DNA of 64,000 nt from Staphylococcus carnosus. GTDB taxonomy: Bacteria > Bacillota > Bacilli > Staphylococcales > Staphylococcaceae. Shown here piece by piece: positions 53,048-61,861 of this stretch (positions within the stretch are counted from its first letter, which is position 1; each line of letters starts with the position of its first letter). The notes beneath the pieces were generated by a model that ran no database searches, was not told the origin of the DNA, and saw nothing but the letters and a program-made list of their open reading frames with translations. Made by a program: the position numbers and the translations under genes. Location of the stretch: positions 1,488,001 through 1,552,000 of the forward strand of contig NZ_UHCT01000001.1 in the NCBI RefSeq assembly GCF_900458435.1, in the 5' to 3' direction.

Positions 53048-53075
53048 ATTATCGCCCCCGCAATTTGATACTTTT

Positions 53076-53125
53076 ATTATATGCGAACATTTGTTCTTAT
53101 TCAACAACTTAAAGAACAAATGTTC
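53076..53125 (-). promoter_or_regulatory. SOS promoter with two LexA boxes
   Basis: On the minus strand TTGAAT (53099-53104) and TATAAT (53076-53081) are 17 nt apart. A LexA box, GAACAAATGTTCG on this strand, fills the spacer (53084-53096). A second box, GAACAAATGTTC on the plus strand, lies at 53114-53125. Both match the Gram-positive consensus GAACNNNNGTTC exactly, with identical half-sites in opposite orientation. Binding should block the promoter until DNA damage. Confidence 0.9.
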
Positions 53126-53146
53126 TGTTTTTAAATTATTCAAATT

Positions 53147-53176
53147 TTGAATATTCTAATTTAAAAGTGCTATAAT
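53147..53176 (+). promoter_or_regulatory. Promoter of the tautomerase gene
   Basis: TTGAAT (53147-53152) and TATAAT (53171-53176) are spaced 18 nt apart. It is divergent from the SOS promoter. The second LexA box ends 22 nt upstream of its -35 and may not affect it. Confidence 0.75.
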
Positions 53177-53207
53177 AACTATGAACTAAACAAAAGGAGG
53201 AATTCAC

Positions 53208-53393
53208 ATGCCACTCGTGAATATCAAATTAATCGAAGGTCGTTCTGATGAACAATTAAAAGATTTAGTAAAAGAAGTAACAGATGCTGTAGAGAAAACT
53301 ACAAAAGCAGACCGCAATGCTATCAGCGTTGTATTAGAAGAAATGAAACCTACACATTATGGTGTTGGCGGCGTAAGAAAATCAGATCAATAA
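53208..53393 (+). CDS. 4-oxalocrotonate tautomerase family protein
   Basis: A 61-residue member of the small tautomerase family. The catalytic proline follows the initiator methionine (MPLVNIKLIEGRS), and the family Arg/Val-rich C-terminus is present. Members act as keto-enol tautomerases, usually as hexamers. The physiological substrate here is unknown, as no aromatic catabolic genes are nearby. An AAAGGAGG site precedes the ATG. Confidence 0.9.
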   Translation: MPLVNIKLIEGRSDEQLKDLVKEVTDAVEKTTKADRNAISVVLEEMKPTHYGVGGVRKSDQ

Positions 53394-53404
53394 TATTGAT
53401 AACA

Positions 53405-53450
53405 AGAAAGCCTGAGAAATTAAGTTCAAAACTTAACTTCTCAGGCTTTT
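53405..53450. terminator. Bidirectional terminator between the tautomerase gene and msrR
   Basis: Long arms containing AAAGCCTGAGAA and TTCTCAGGCTTT, with an inner AAGTT / AACTT pairing, between convergent genes. Confidence 0.9.
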
Positions 53451-53452
53451 AA

Positions 53453-54469
53453 TTATTTTTTACTTTGTTGGTTACCCTTTTTAGAATTATCGTTTAAGAA
53501 TTCTTGGATTGCTTTTTTATTCTTAGGTTTGTCTACTTCTAACGCACTACCGCTTTCAGCCGTTTGGATATCTTGATACGTTCCTTTCATCGGAACAGTC
53601 AATGTTTGAACGTCCTTATCTCCTCTGATACCAAAATTAATACCTGTTTGCATCAATGCAGAATCCGGAATGTCAGTATTTAAATATCCTCTTAAAATAC
53701 CTGCTACTTTCGGTAATTTAAATATCGCACCTGGTTTTGTCATTTCTTGTTTAAGTGCTTTGATTACTTGTTGTTGTCTGCGCACTCGTCCAAAGTCACC
53801 TTCTGGGTCATGACGGAAACGTGCATAACCAAGTAATTCTTTACCATTTAAATTATGATGACCTTTTTTCAATGATACTCCAATTAATTCAGACATATCT
53901 TTTTCTACATCAATTGGCACACCTTGAGGTGCTAATTCATCAATCATTTTTTCAAAACCTTTAAAATCAATCACAGCATAGTATTCCGGATCAATACCAT
54001 AATTTTCTACCAGCGATTTACGTAATAATTCAGGGCCGCCTAATGAATAAGCAGCATTAATTTTATAGTTTCTATAACCTGGTATTTTAGCGTATGTATC
54101 ACGCATCACAGATACAATTTTCATTTTTTTATGAATATAGTCATATTGCGCGACCATAATTGAGTCTGTACGAGATTTACCGCCTTCAGATTTATCGGCA
54201 CCTAAGAGCAGAATTGAAATTTTTCCGTCGTTTTTAACAGGACCGTTAAATTTTTGAACTTTCATATTTGAATTATGCTTTTTCGCATAATCAATACCAC
54301 TTTTGTAACCAGAAACAGCATAAACAATAAATGCTATCAAAATAATGAGTATACCCAGTAAAATAAATGGTAATTTACGTATCTTTTTCTTCATTCTTTT
54401 TTTACGTGGCGGAGGTGGATTGTTGCTACTTCTTTTATAATTTTCTTTTTGTTTGTCTTCTTCAGTCAT
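53453..54469 (-). CDS. msrR: LytR-CpsA-Psr (LCP) family protein MsrR
   Basis: A 338-residue membrane-anchored LCP protein. A basic cytoplasmic N-terminus (about 1-32) is followed by one transmembrane segment (about 33-53) and an extracellular LCP domain ([59 protein letters not shown]). LCP enzymes attach wall teichoic acid and similar polymers to peptidoglycan. Position next to msrA identifies it as msrR. ATG 54469 is preferred over an in-frame TTG at 54478, which lies too close to the AGGTTGG site. Confidence 0.93.
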   Translation of the reverse strand: MTEEDKQKENYKRSSNNPPPPRKKRMKKKIRKLPFILLGILIILIAFIVYAVSGYKSGIDYAKKHNSNMKVQKFNGPVKNDGKISILLLGADKSEGGKSRTDSIMVAQYDYIHKKMKIVSVMRDTYAKIPGYRNYKINAAYSLGGPELLRKSLVENYGIDPEYYAVIDFKGFEKMIDELAPQGVPIDVEKDMSELIGVSLKKGHHNLNGKELLGYARFRHDPEGDFGRVRRQQQVIKALKQEMTKPGAIFKLPKVAGILRGYLNTDIPDSALMQTGINFGIRGDKDVQTLTVPMKGTYQDIQTAESGSALEVDKPKNKKAIQEFLNDNSKKGNQQSKK

Positions 54470-54610
54470 TTTAACCAACCTTATATCTTCAAAATTAACA
54501 GTCTATGTAATATAATTAATACATACTAAAGTTATATAAATTTCTTTTAAAAATCAAGTGTTTTATAAGCAAATGGTACTAAGGTCCCAGAAAAAGAAAG
54601 GATAGATAAC

Positions 54611-55126
54611 ATGAATATCAACACTGCATACTTTGCAGGCGGGTGTTTCTGGTGTATGACCAAGCCTTTCGATTCATATGATGGCATTGAAAAAGTGACA
54701 TCTGGTTATATGGGCGGCACAGTAGAAAATCCGACTTATGAAGAAGTCAAAAAAGGAGAAACAGGTCATTTAGAAACTGTCAAAGTAGAATATGACGTGG
54801 CACTGTTTTCTTATCATAAATTATTAGAAATTTTCTTTTCTGTCATCGATCCAACTGATGCAGAAGGTCAATATCAAGATCGCGGTTCTCAATATCGTAC
54901 TGCTATTTTTTATACAAATGAAGACCAGCGAGAAACTGCAGAACAATATATTGAAGAGCTGAAATCTACGATAAATCGAGATAAAGCAATTGCCACTCAA
55001 ATTTTGCCTGTTTCTGAATTCTATGAGGCAGAAGAATATCATCAAGACTTTTACAAAAAGAACCCTGAGCGTTTTGCTGAAGAAGAACAACAGCGCGAAG
55101 CAATCAAACAACAACAAAATAAATAA
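54611..55126 (+). CDS. msrA: peptide methionine (S)-S-oxide reductase
   Basis: A 171-residue repair enzyme for oxidised methionine. The catalytic motif GCFWC carries C12 and C15, and the [23 protein letters not shown] segment is typical. There is no further Cys near the C-terminus, so recycling uses C12-C15 or another thiol. A GAAAGGA site precedes the ATG. It is divergent from msrR. Confidence 0.95.
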   Translation: MNINTAYFAGGCFWCMTKPFDSYDGIEKVTSGYMGGTVENPTYEEVKKGETGHLETVKVEYDVALFSYHKLLEIFFSVIDPTDAEGQYQDRGSQYRTAIFYTNEDQRETAEQYIEELKSTINRDKAIATQILPVSEFYEAEEYHQDFYKKNPERFAEEEQQREAIKQQQNK

Positions 55127-55135
55127 GCAGCACAA

Positions 55136-55187
55136 AAATATGGTAAGAGAGCCTAAAACAATAGACTTTCTTACCATATTTATATTT
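55136..55187. terminator. Bidirectional terminator between msrA and metA
   Basis: A perfect 13-bp stem AAATATGGTAAGA / TCTTACCATATTT with a 20-nt loop and T-rich flanks on both strands. Confidence 0.85.
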
Positions 55188-55202
55188 ATAAACATTCTAC
55201 TA

Positions 55203-56096
55203 TCATTCTAAAATATTAATTTCATCATGATGCCATCTATTTTTTTCCATCATATCAGTCCAATTTTGGAATAATTGCTGCGCAAATGGAATCCAATACG
55301 CTGGAAGTGGTTTAAGCGTATCTCCACGGAAGTAATTTTTAGGTTTAGCCGCCGCTTCCCCATTCTTCTCTCTATCTCTCACATACTCATTCAACAACGT
55401 ATCCGCTTCATACTCAAAATGACCGCCGATATATAAATCCGTCCGTGCTTGATTAGAGATAAAATCTACTCCCGTATAAGGACTATACGTAATCACATCT
55501 AAATCCGCTTCATCCATCACCTCATAAGGATCCATAAACGAACCGCGAGACTGTGGAATAATATATTCAGGAATCGCATCTAATACAGGATGTTCTTGCA
55601 TAATGTGATAACGATAAATCCCCGTCATCTTTTCAGGAAACATTCTTTTTTGAATCCCATATCGGTAATTCAATGCAAACTGTGCGCCCCAGCAGATAAA
55701 CATACGCAACTTCACATGTCTATCAGACCAATCATAGATTTTTTTCAATTCCTCTACATAATCCACTTCAGAAAAAGAAAGATGTTCAACAGGTGCCCCT
55801 GTCATAATCAAACCATCATAATAATGATCCTTAATATCATCAAATTCCTTATAATACTGCTCAGCACGTTCATTCGAAGAAGTTCGGCTTTGATGGGTAA
55901 CAGGATAAATAAAATCAACATTAATCGAATGATCCGTTTGTCCAAATAATCGTAACAGCTGACTTTCAGCATCTTCTTTAACCGGCATCAAATTAACAAT
56001 TAAAAGATTCAAACCCTCATTCATCCGTTTATCTGAAAAAGCAATGTGCTCTGCTTTCAATGCAGGCAGAATAGGAATTCCATTGGTAAACAGCAT
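55203..56096 (-). CDS. metA: homoserine O-acetyltransferase (MetA type)
   Basis: A 297-residue MetA-family acyltransferase. The nucleophile C135 lies in FICWGAQFALNY and the catalytic His in GGHFEYEADTL. Residue E104 (TGAPVEHLSF) corresponds to position 111 of the E. coli and B. cereus enzymes, where Glu is linked to acetyl-CoA use and Gly to succinyl-CoA use. That fits an adjacent O-acetylhomoserine sulfhydrylase. The N-terminus is about 7 residues shorter than usual. The ATG lies 1 nt after the metY stop without a clear ribosome binding site, so expression probably depends on coupling to metY. Confidence 0.92.
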   Translation of the reverse strand: MLFTNGIPILPALKAEHIAFSDKRMNEGLNLLIVNLMPVKEDAESQLLRLFGQTDHSINVDFIYPVTHQSRTSSNERAEQYYKEFDDIKDHYYDGLIMTGAPVEHLSFSEVDYVEELKKIYDWSDRHVKLRMFICWGAQFALNYRYGIQKRMFPEKMTGIYRYHIMQEHPVLDAIPEYIIPQSRGSFMDPYEVMDEADLDVITYSPYTGVDFISNQARTDLYIGGHFEYEADTLLNEYVRDREKNGEAAAKPKNYFRGDTLKPLPAYWIPFAQQLFQNWTDMMEKNRWHHDEINILE

Positions 56097-56097
56097 A

Positions 56098-57378
56098 TTA
56101 AATCGCGTCTAATCCTTTTTCTAAGTCATTAAGGATATCATCAATATGTTCAAGTCCTACAGAAATACGAATTGTTTCAGGTGTAATACCTGCAGACAAT
56201 TGTTCTTCAGGCGTTAATTGAGCATGCGTTGTAGAAGCCGGATGAATCACTAATGATTTAGCATCCCCCACATTCGCAAGCAATGAGAACAATTCTAAGG
56301 ACTCGATAAATTTGATACCTGCATCATAACCGCCTTTGACACCGAAAGTGAAAATAGAACATGCACCTTTAGGTAAGTATTTTTCTTTTAAATCATAATA
56401 CTCGCTTGTAGGCAAACCTGCATATTTCACCCACTCTACTTTTTCATGATTATTCAAGAACTCAGCTACTTTTTCAGCATTTTCAACATGACGTTCCATT
56501 CTTAAAGACAATGTTTCTAAACCTTGAAGTAATAAGAAAGCATTCAATGGAGATAAACAAGCCCCTGTATCACGTAATAATGTTGTTCTGATTTTAAATG
56601 CTAATGCCGCTTCACCAAATGCATCTGCAAATACTAAATCATGATAAGAAGGATCTGGTTCTGTCAATCCAGGGAATTTATCATTTTGTTTCCAATCGAA
56701 GTTGCCTCCATCTACAACCACACCGCCCATAGAAGTACCATGACCGCCAATAAACTTAGTTGCAGAGTGCACTACAATATTCGCACCATGTTCAATCGGT
56801 CTGAATAAGTACGGAGAAGCAAATGTATTATCTACGATTAACGGGATACCTGCTTCACGCGCAATTTCTGCCAACGCTTCTACATCTTCTACATTACCTT
56901 CAGGGTTGCCGATTGTTTCAATATAAATCGCTTTTGTATTGTCTTTAATCGCATTTTTTACTTCGTCCAAATTCTTGCTGTCGACAATAGAAACATCGAT
57001 ACCGTATTTCGGCAATGTATGGTTGAATAAAGTATACGTACCGCCATATAATGTAGAGCTCGCTACAATATGGTCTCCTGCTTCAGCAACGGTTTGTACC
57101 GCATACGTAATCGCTGCCATACCTGAAGATACTGCTACCCCTGCAGAACCGCCTTCTAATTCAGCTACACGTGTTTCAAATACTGCTACAGTCGGGTTAG
57201 TTAAACGAGAGTAGATATTACCGAGTGCATTCAAACCAAATAAATCTGCTGCGTGTTGTGTGTCGTCAAATGTGAATGATGTCGTTTGGTAAATTGGTAC
57301 TGCTCTTGAATGCGAAGCCGAATCCACCTCTTGCCCTGCGTGTAATTGTAATGTCTCAAATTTAAAATCGTTTGTCAT
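56098..57378 (-). CDS. metY: O-acetylhomoserine sulfhydrylase
   Basis: A 426-residue Cys/Met-metabolism PLP enzyme that makes homocysteine directly from O-acetylhomoserine and sulfide. The PLP lysine is in VVHSATKFIGGHG. Length and the LQLHAGQEVDSASHSRAVPIYQTTSF start are those of MetY rather than cystathionine synthases (about 380 aa). An AAGGAGG site precedes the ATG. It is preceded by a SAM riboswitch and followed by metA after one base. Confidence 0.94.
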   Translation of the reverse strand: MTNDFKFETLQLHAGQEVDSASHSRAVPIYQTTSFTFDDTQHAADLFGLNALGNIYSRLTNPTVAVFETRVAELEGGSAGVAVSSGMAAITYAVQTVAEAGDHIVASSTLYGGTYTLFNHTLPKYGIDVSIVDSKNLDEVKNAIKDNTKAIYIETIGNPEGNVEDVEALAEIAREAGIPLIVDNTFASPYLFRPIEHGANIVVHSATKFIGGHGTSMGGVVVDGGNFDWKQNDKFPGLTEPDPSYHDLVFADAFGEAALAFKIRTTLLRDTGACLSPLNAFLLLQGLETLSLRMERHVENAEKVAEFLNNHEKVEWVKYAGLPTSEYYDLKEKYLPKGACSIFTFGVKGGYDAGIKFIESLELFSLLANVGDAKSLVIHPASTTHAQLTPEEQLSAGITPETIRISVGLEHIDDILNDLEKGLDAI

Positions 57379-57402
57379 GTTCCATTTCCTCCTTATTTAA
57401 CA

Positions 57403-57537
57403 TAAAAAAATAGCCTACCTGAAAAGATAGACTTAAAGATCTCTTATCTTTCAGGTCTTCACCTGCTGGAATTAGCACCTAACTTAAATAGGTTGCCTGG
57501 TATCGTCGGGCCAGTCCCTCCACCATTCTGGATAAGT
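57403..57537 (-). promoter_or_regulatory. SAM-I riboswitch (S box) with terminator
   Basis: The minus-strand leader contains the S-box core: CTTATCCAGAATGGTGGAGG, then GACTGGCCC, a CCAGGCAACC segment and AGGTGCTAATTCC. It ends in a terminator with the stem ACCTGAAAGATAAGA / TCTATCTTTTCAGGT and a run of seven T at 57403-57409. SAM binding should stop transcription of metY-metA. Confidence 0.96.
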
Positions 57538-57556
57538 TTTATTTAATTTAATTCAG

Positions 57557-57585
57557 AGTATAAAACTAATCTCACCCATTGTCAA
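57557..57585 (-). promoter_or_regulatory. metY-metA promoter
   Basis: A perfect TTGACA (57580-57585) and TATACT (57557-57562) are spaced 17 nt apart on the minus strand. A CodY-like sequence with 12 of 15 matches lies 13 nt upstream of the -35 (57598-57612). Confidence 0.88.
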
Positions 57586-57675
57586 CAGACTATTCTCGTT
57601 TTTCTGAAAATCAGATAATTTTTTACATTCCCTTACGCTACTTTAAAAAGTTGTTAAACAAAGTGTTTTAATCAC

Positions 57676-57711
57676 AAAAAACCTGATTGCCTTAATCCAG
57701 ACAATCAGGTT
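57676..57711 (-). terminator. mprF terminator
   Basis: A 10-bp stem AACCTGATTG / CAATCAGGTT followed on the minus strand by TTTTTTG. Confidence 0.87.
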
Positions 57712-57721
57712 GATAATATTA

Positions 57722-60247
57722 CTAATTTTTAGAGCGGATAACACGAAGTACTTTAATCATATTCTGTCCAAGTGAACTATGTCTTGAATACACTAAGTAT
57801 CTCGGTTCCCAATGTGGTTTAAATTTTTCTTTATACTGTCTTAAGCCGCGGAAGCGGTATAAATTATTAAAGTGTTCAAAAATACGGCCTGCGATACGTT
57901 CATTCAAATATGAAAATTCAGTTTGTCCCACATTAGAAAGTGTCGCCATACCCATGTTGAAAGCTTTATAATCATGTTCTTGCCCCCATAACAGCATGTG
58001 CAAATACAAACCATCCATTAACGGTAAATCAACATCCGGCAGCCAGCGGATTAAATCCACTGAAATAGAATCATTATAATGCGTCGGCATTAAACTGCAA
58101 AAAGCGATAATTTTACCGTCTTTTTCTTTCAAAATACCGACAGGTGCTTTTGAGATATAACTTTCTGTAAATTGACCGACAGAAAAATGCATTTCATTTT
58201 TGCCATCCAACCATGCATCACTGACATGTTTAAGCTGCGCAAACAACTCTTTTGAAAACGGCGGATCAATAATTTCAAATTCGATTTCTTGATCTGCAAT
58301 TTTATTTAAAGTGGCTCTGAAGCCTCTGCGTTTTTTACCTGAAGTCGTAAAAGTAGTCAAATCAATAACCGCTTCTTCACCTAATTTAAAGAACTGATTG
58401 CCGAAATCATGATATAAAGGCATGTAACGATCGCTTGCTTGATAGAAAATAATTTCATAACCCATAGTAAGCGCATAATCGTAAAGCGATTCTAATAAAT
58501 GATTGAAGCGTGCTGGATTACCGATAGGATCTCCTAATACAACCAGTGTATTGGATTTATAACGATACATTACAAACGCTTCTTTTGACTCATCCATAAA
58601 GACATCTTTATCTCCGCTGTGTATCAAGTGGCTTAAATAGTTGCCGCCGAATTGCTCGATAATTTCTGAACAGCGTTCAAAATCTGGTTTTGGTCGTGCT
58701 TTAGAGTAAGCTTGTTCAAATAACCATACAATGAATGCGACGATGATAAAAATCACAATAGCAGTCATCCATAAATAATAACGTAATAAAGAGGTATCTA
58801 ACTCAATTTTATATGCATCTAAGGCATTCAATACAAATTTAATAACATAGTGGTTTAAAATCAGCATCAACGCACTGACAACAAACATCGCCACAATGTG
58901 ACGCATGCGCAATGGGCGTTTCAAAATTGTTGTTTTATTGAATGAGTAAACCAGTAATGCGAATAAAACAACAAGCCAAAACATCAGCAATATTGATGTA
59001 TTCAGATAAAGCGTAATACCGAAAATTAAAATAATCGCAACAAGCGCAAATAAAATGGCACGTCGGCTTTGTTGGAAAATACCGCGTACATTCAGCATCA
59101 GTATTAAACAAGCGCTCGTATGAATCGTTACGATAATGTAGTAAAACATATGGTTAGGATCATATAAACCATCGTATATAATCGACACGTTATTCAATAA
59201 GAACATCAAACTCGTCAACGCGACTAAGATACCTAAAGATAATGACGGTATTTTAGAGAATACTGTTTTTTGATAAGAGAATAAAAACGATGTGACTTCT
59301 TTAGCCGGCGTGTAATAACGAGATTGTTCAATATAACGTCTTGCAGATGTCCCGAATTCAAAGATGGATAATATCATTGAAATTAACAGCGGGATAAAGT
59401 AATAGGCAAAACGATACATTAAAAGTCCTAAAAGTACTTTTTCTTCAGGTAAGCCTAAATGTTTCAGACCTACTAAAATAACAACATCAAATGCACCGAA
59501 TCCACCTGGAATAAAACTGATCAGACCTGCAATCGCAGCGATGATAAAGATACCGATTACAGATGTATAAGGCACATCTAAATGTACAACACGTAAAGAG
59601 AAGTACAATACAGTACTTGCTGCAATCCATTCAACTGCTGATACTAACGTTAAATAAACACCCGTTAAACGATGGTTTTTTTGTACTGGTTTTTTCACCG
59701 TAAAAATAATAAAAACCGGTAAGAATAATGCCACGATATACATCATAATATGTACGACTTGATATTTATCTAAAAGATGCGAGGCATTAAAGATATGGGT
59801 CACTACTAGGATGGATAAAAAACTTAATCCTGTCAGCATAGATAATAAAACTAATGAAATATAGTGCATCAGTGTTTTAGTATCTTTGGTGTAATTTTTA
59901 TACATTGCAAAACGCATACCTGCACCGATGAAACCGCCGAAACCGACAATAGAGTTCAGCGCATTAATAATGTAACTGATTCTGAATATCTTCCCTATTG
60001 AAATTTTCAATTTCAAGGTACGTACCATAATCAAGTCATAAAAGCTGAGCAATAAGATAGAAGCACCGCCTAATGCAAATACACCTGTCAATTCTGCTCT
60101 ATTTAATTTTTCAAAAAGAATAAAGGCCTTTTTGAAATCCACATTAGAAATCTCTCTGTATAAAATCGAGGCCACAATAATGAATAACACGGTCGCAAAA
60201 ACAACTTTTGCGATTGTCAGGAGACGACTTTTTAATTCTTTTGACAT
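57722..60247 (-). CDS. mprF: phosphatidylglycerol lysyltransferase/flippase MprF
   Basis: An 841-residue membrane protein. The N-terminal two thirds (about 1-510) is a multi-pass flippase/synthase region with about 14 hydrophobic segments; the C-terminal cytosolic domain (about 515-841, DUF2156 type) transfers lysine from Lys-tRNA to phosphatidylglycerol. Lysyl-PG lowers the negative surface charge and protects from cationic peptides and daptomycin. The segments [11 protein letters not shown] and [13 protein letters not shown] are highly conserved. ATG 60247 aligns with known starts. An in-frame TTG at 60259 has no ribosome binding site, and only GAGTG precedes the ATG, so initiation looks weak. 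Confidence 0.95.
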   Translation of the reverse strand: MSKELKSRLLTIAKVVFATVLFIIVASILYREISNVDFKKAFILFEKLNRAELTGVFALGGASILLLSFYDLIMVRTLKLKISIGKIFRISYIINALNSIVGFGGFIGAGMRFAMYKNYTKDTKTLMHYISLVLLSMLTGLSFLSILVVTHIFNASHLLDKYQVVHIMMYIVALFLPVFIIFTVKKPVQKNHRLTGVYLTLVSAVEWIAASTVLYFSLRVVHLDVPYTSVIGIFIIAAIAGLISFIPGGFGAFDVVILVGLKHLGLPEEKVLLGLLMYRFAYYFIPLLISMILSIFEFGTSARRYIEQSRYYTPAKEVTSFLFSYQKTVFSKIPSLSLGILVALTSLMFLLNNVSIIYDGLYDPNHMFYYIIVTIHTSACLILMLNVRGIFQQSRRAILFALVAIILIFGITLYLNTSILLMFWLVVLFALLVYSFNKTTILKRPLRMRHIVAMFVVSALMLILNHYVIKFVLNALDAYKIELDTSLLRYYLWMTAIVIFIIVAFIVWLFEQAYSKARPKPDFERCSEIIEQFGGNYLSHLIHSGDKDVFMDESKEAFVMYRYKSNTLVVLGDPIGNPARFNHLLESLYDYALTMGYEIIFYQASDRYMPLYHDFGNQFFKLGEEAVIDLTTFTTSGKKRRGFRATLNKIADQEIEFEIIDPPFSKELFAQLKHVSDAWLDGKNEMHFSVGQFTESYISKAPVGILKEKDGKIIAFCSLMPTHYNDSISVDLIRWLPDVDLPLMDGLYLHMLLWGQEHDYKAFNMGMATLSNVGQTEFSYLNERIAGRIFEHFNNLYRFRGLRQYKEKFKPHWEPRYLVYSRHSSLGQNMIKVLRVIRSKN

Positions 60248-60368
60248 TTTTTCACTCAATTCTTGTTTGTTTTTTTATTAAAAGTTAATTATTTGATTTA
60301 ATTGTTAACAAATAATTCTAAACTACTTAATAGCAATATACCACATTCCTAAAACTTTAAAAATTTAA

Positions 60369-60409
60369 AAACAGGCAATCACACCTAACAAAAGTGTCAT
60401 TGCCTGTTT
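60369..60409 (-). terminator. Terminator between the AI-2E-family gene and mprF
   Basis: A 16-bp stem AAACAGGCAATCACAC / GTGTCATTGCCTGTTT with one mismatch, then a T-rich tail. It separates the two minus-strand genes. Confidence 0.88.
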
Positions 60410-60420
60410 GAGTGCCTGTA

Positions 60421-61647
60421 TTAACGTACTTCGTTGTTAGGGTTATCTTTCCATTCTTCGCTTGATACTTCATAAGGCTCTGAATCTTGGCCATAATAAC
60501 GGTTATAACGACGTTTGAAGATATCAAAGAGGTGCATCACTAACACTTTTAAGACTGCATAACCTGGAATTGCTAAGATAACGCCGACAATACCTAATAA
60601 ATTTCCAGCACATAAAAGTACGAAAATAATTGTTAGCGGGTGTACTTTTAATGTTTTACCCATGACATTAGGTGAAATAAAGTGACCTTCAAAGAATTGC
60701 ACCAGTGTCCACACAATCAGTAATTTCAATAGCATAATCGGTGATGTAATCAATGCCATGACAATCGCTGGTGAAATCGCAATAGTAGGTCCTAAATAAG
60801 GCACTACACTTGTTACCGCTGCGATACATGCAAGTACTAAACTGTAATCTAATCCGATAATGGAATAACCGATGAAAAGCAGAACACCGATACACAGTGA
60901 AACAAACATTTGACCTTGAATGTAAGAACCGACTTGCAAGCTCATACTTTCAATGACTTCATGAAAGTCTTGACGGAATTTCGGCGGTACAACTTTAATT
61001 GCCGTTTCTTTAAAGTGATGACCATCTTTTAAAAAGAAGAATAATACAAATGGTGTAGTAACTAATACAACACCGACATTCACAACCGCTTCCGCAAACG
61101 ACATCACTTTTGTTCCGAAGCCATCAAAATAATCTGAAACCATACCTGGTACTTTTTTCGCAAATTTATCTAATTGGTCTTGAATCTGACTATAAAAACT
61201 TGAGAATCCTGTACCTCTCGACATGCTCGTCACGCGATCAACAATATCATTGAATTTATTAACATAACGAGGCACGTGATGACTGAAAGTTTTAATTTGG
61301 CCGCCGATAACCGGGATTAATAAATTCACAATCAATGCAATGACTGCTACAGCGACACAATATAAGATAATGATTCCCCATAATCTTGGAATCCGATAGC
61401 GCTCCATAAGGTTGATAATCGGATTAAATAAATAAAAGAGAATTAATCCTAAAATAACAGGTGCCGCTATGGTATTAAAAATAATCACAAAAGGCTGGAA
61501 TATGTATGAGACTTTATCAAAAATAAAAATCGCAATACCGATAAGTATCAACATGACTAAGCCAAATAACAAATTCTTGCCTCCGATAAATTTCATAAAA
61601 CGCGTTTCACTCAGTGAGAAACGCTGTGGCTTATCGTTATTTGCCAT
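60421..61647 (-). CDS. AI-2E family transporter (PerM/YdbI-like)
   Basis: A 408-residue membrane protein with about eight hydrophobic segments and a central soluble stretch (about 130-215). It belongs to the AI-2 exporter/PerM family, whose members include autoinducer exporters and Na+/H+ antiporters; the substrate here is unknown. The motifs ALITSPIMLLKLLIVWTLVQFFEGHFISPNVMGKTLKVHP and PLTIIFVLLCAGNLLGI are typical but cannot fix a substrate. ATG 61647 (GGTGA 5 nt upstream) is preferred over 61659, which abuts the AAGGA site. Confidence 0.85.
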   Translation of the reverse strand: MANNDKPQRFSLSETRFMKFIGGKNLLFGLVMLILIGIAIFIFDKVSYIFQPFVIIFNTIAAPVILGLILFYLFNPIINLMERYRIPRLWGIIILYCVAVAVIALIVNLLIPVIGGQIKTFSHHVPRYVNKFNDIVDRVTSMSRGTGFSSFYSQIQDQLDKFAKKVPGMVSDYFDGFGTKVMSFAEAVVNVGVVLVTTPFVLFFFLKDGHHFKETAIKVVPPKFRQDFHEVIESMSLQVGSYIQGQMFVSLCIGVLLFIGYSIIGLDYSLVLACIAAVTSVVPYLGPTIAISPAIVMALITSPIMLLKLLIVWTLVQFFEGHFISPNVMGKTLKVHPLTIIFVLLCAGNLLGIVGVILAIPGYAVLKVLVMHLFDIFKRRYNRYYGQDSEPYEVSSEEWKDNPNNEVR

Positions 61648-61815
61648 ATAATTCACCATTCCTTGTGCTTAATTAAACATAATTTTATCGCTTCTTTGTA
61701 AAAAAAGAAACTTTTAACGCTAAAATACTTGTTTTACTTATATATATTACCACGCATATTCTAAAAGAAACCGAACAATTTTTTGAAAGTGTCGATAAAT
61801 GCTGTATGAAGGTAT

Positions 61816-61846
61816 CAAAAAAGAGCAACCTGTATCAGATTGCTCT
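61816..61846 (-). terminator. glcB terminator
   Basis: The arms GAGCAA and TTGCTC, extended through CTG / CAG with one mismatch, are followed on the minus strand by TTTTTTGATAC. Confidence 0.8.
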
Positions 61847-61861
61847 CTCCTTCAAACAATA

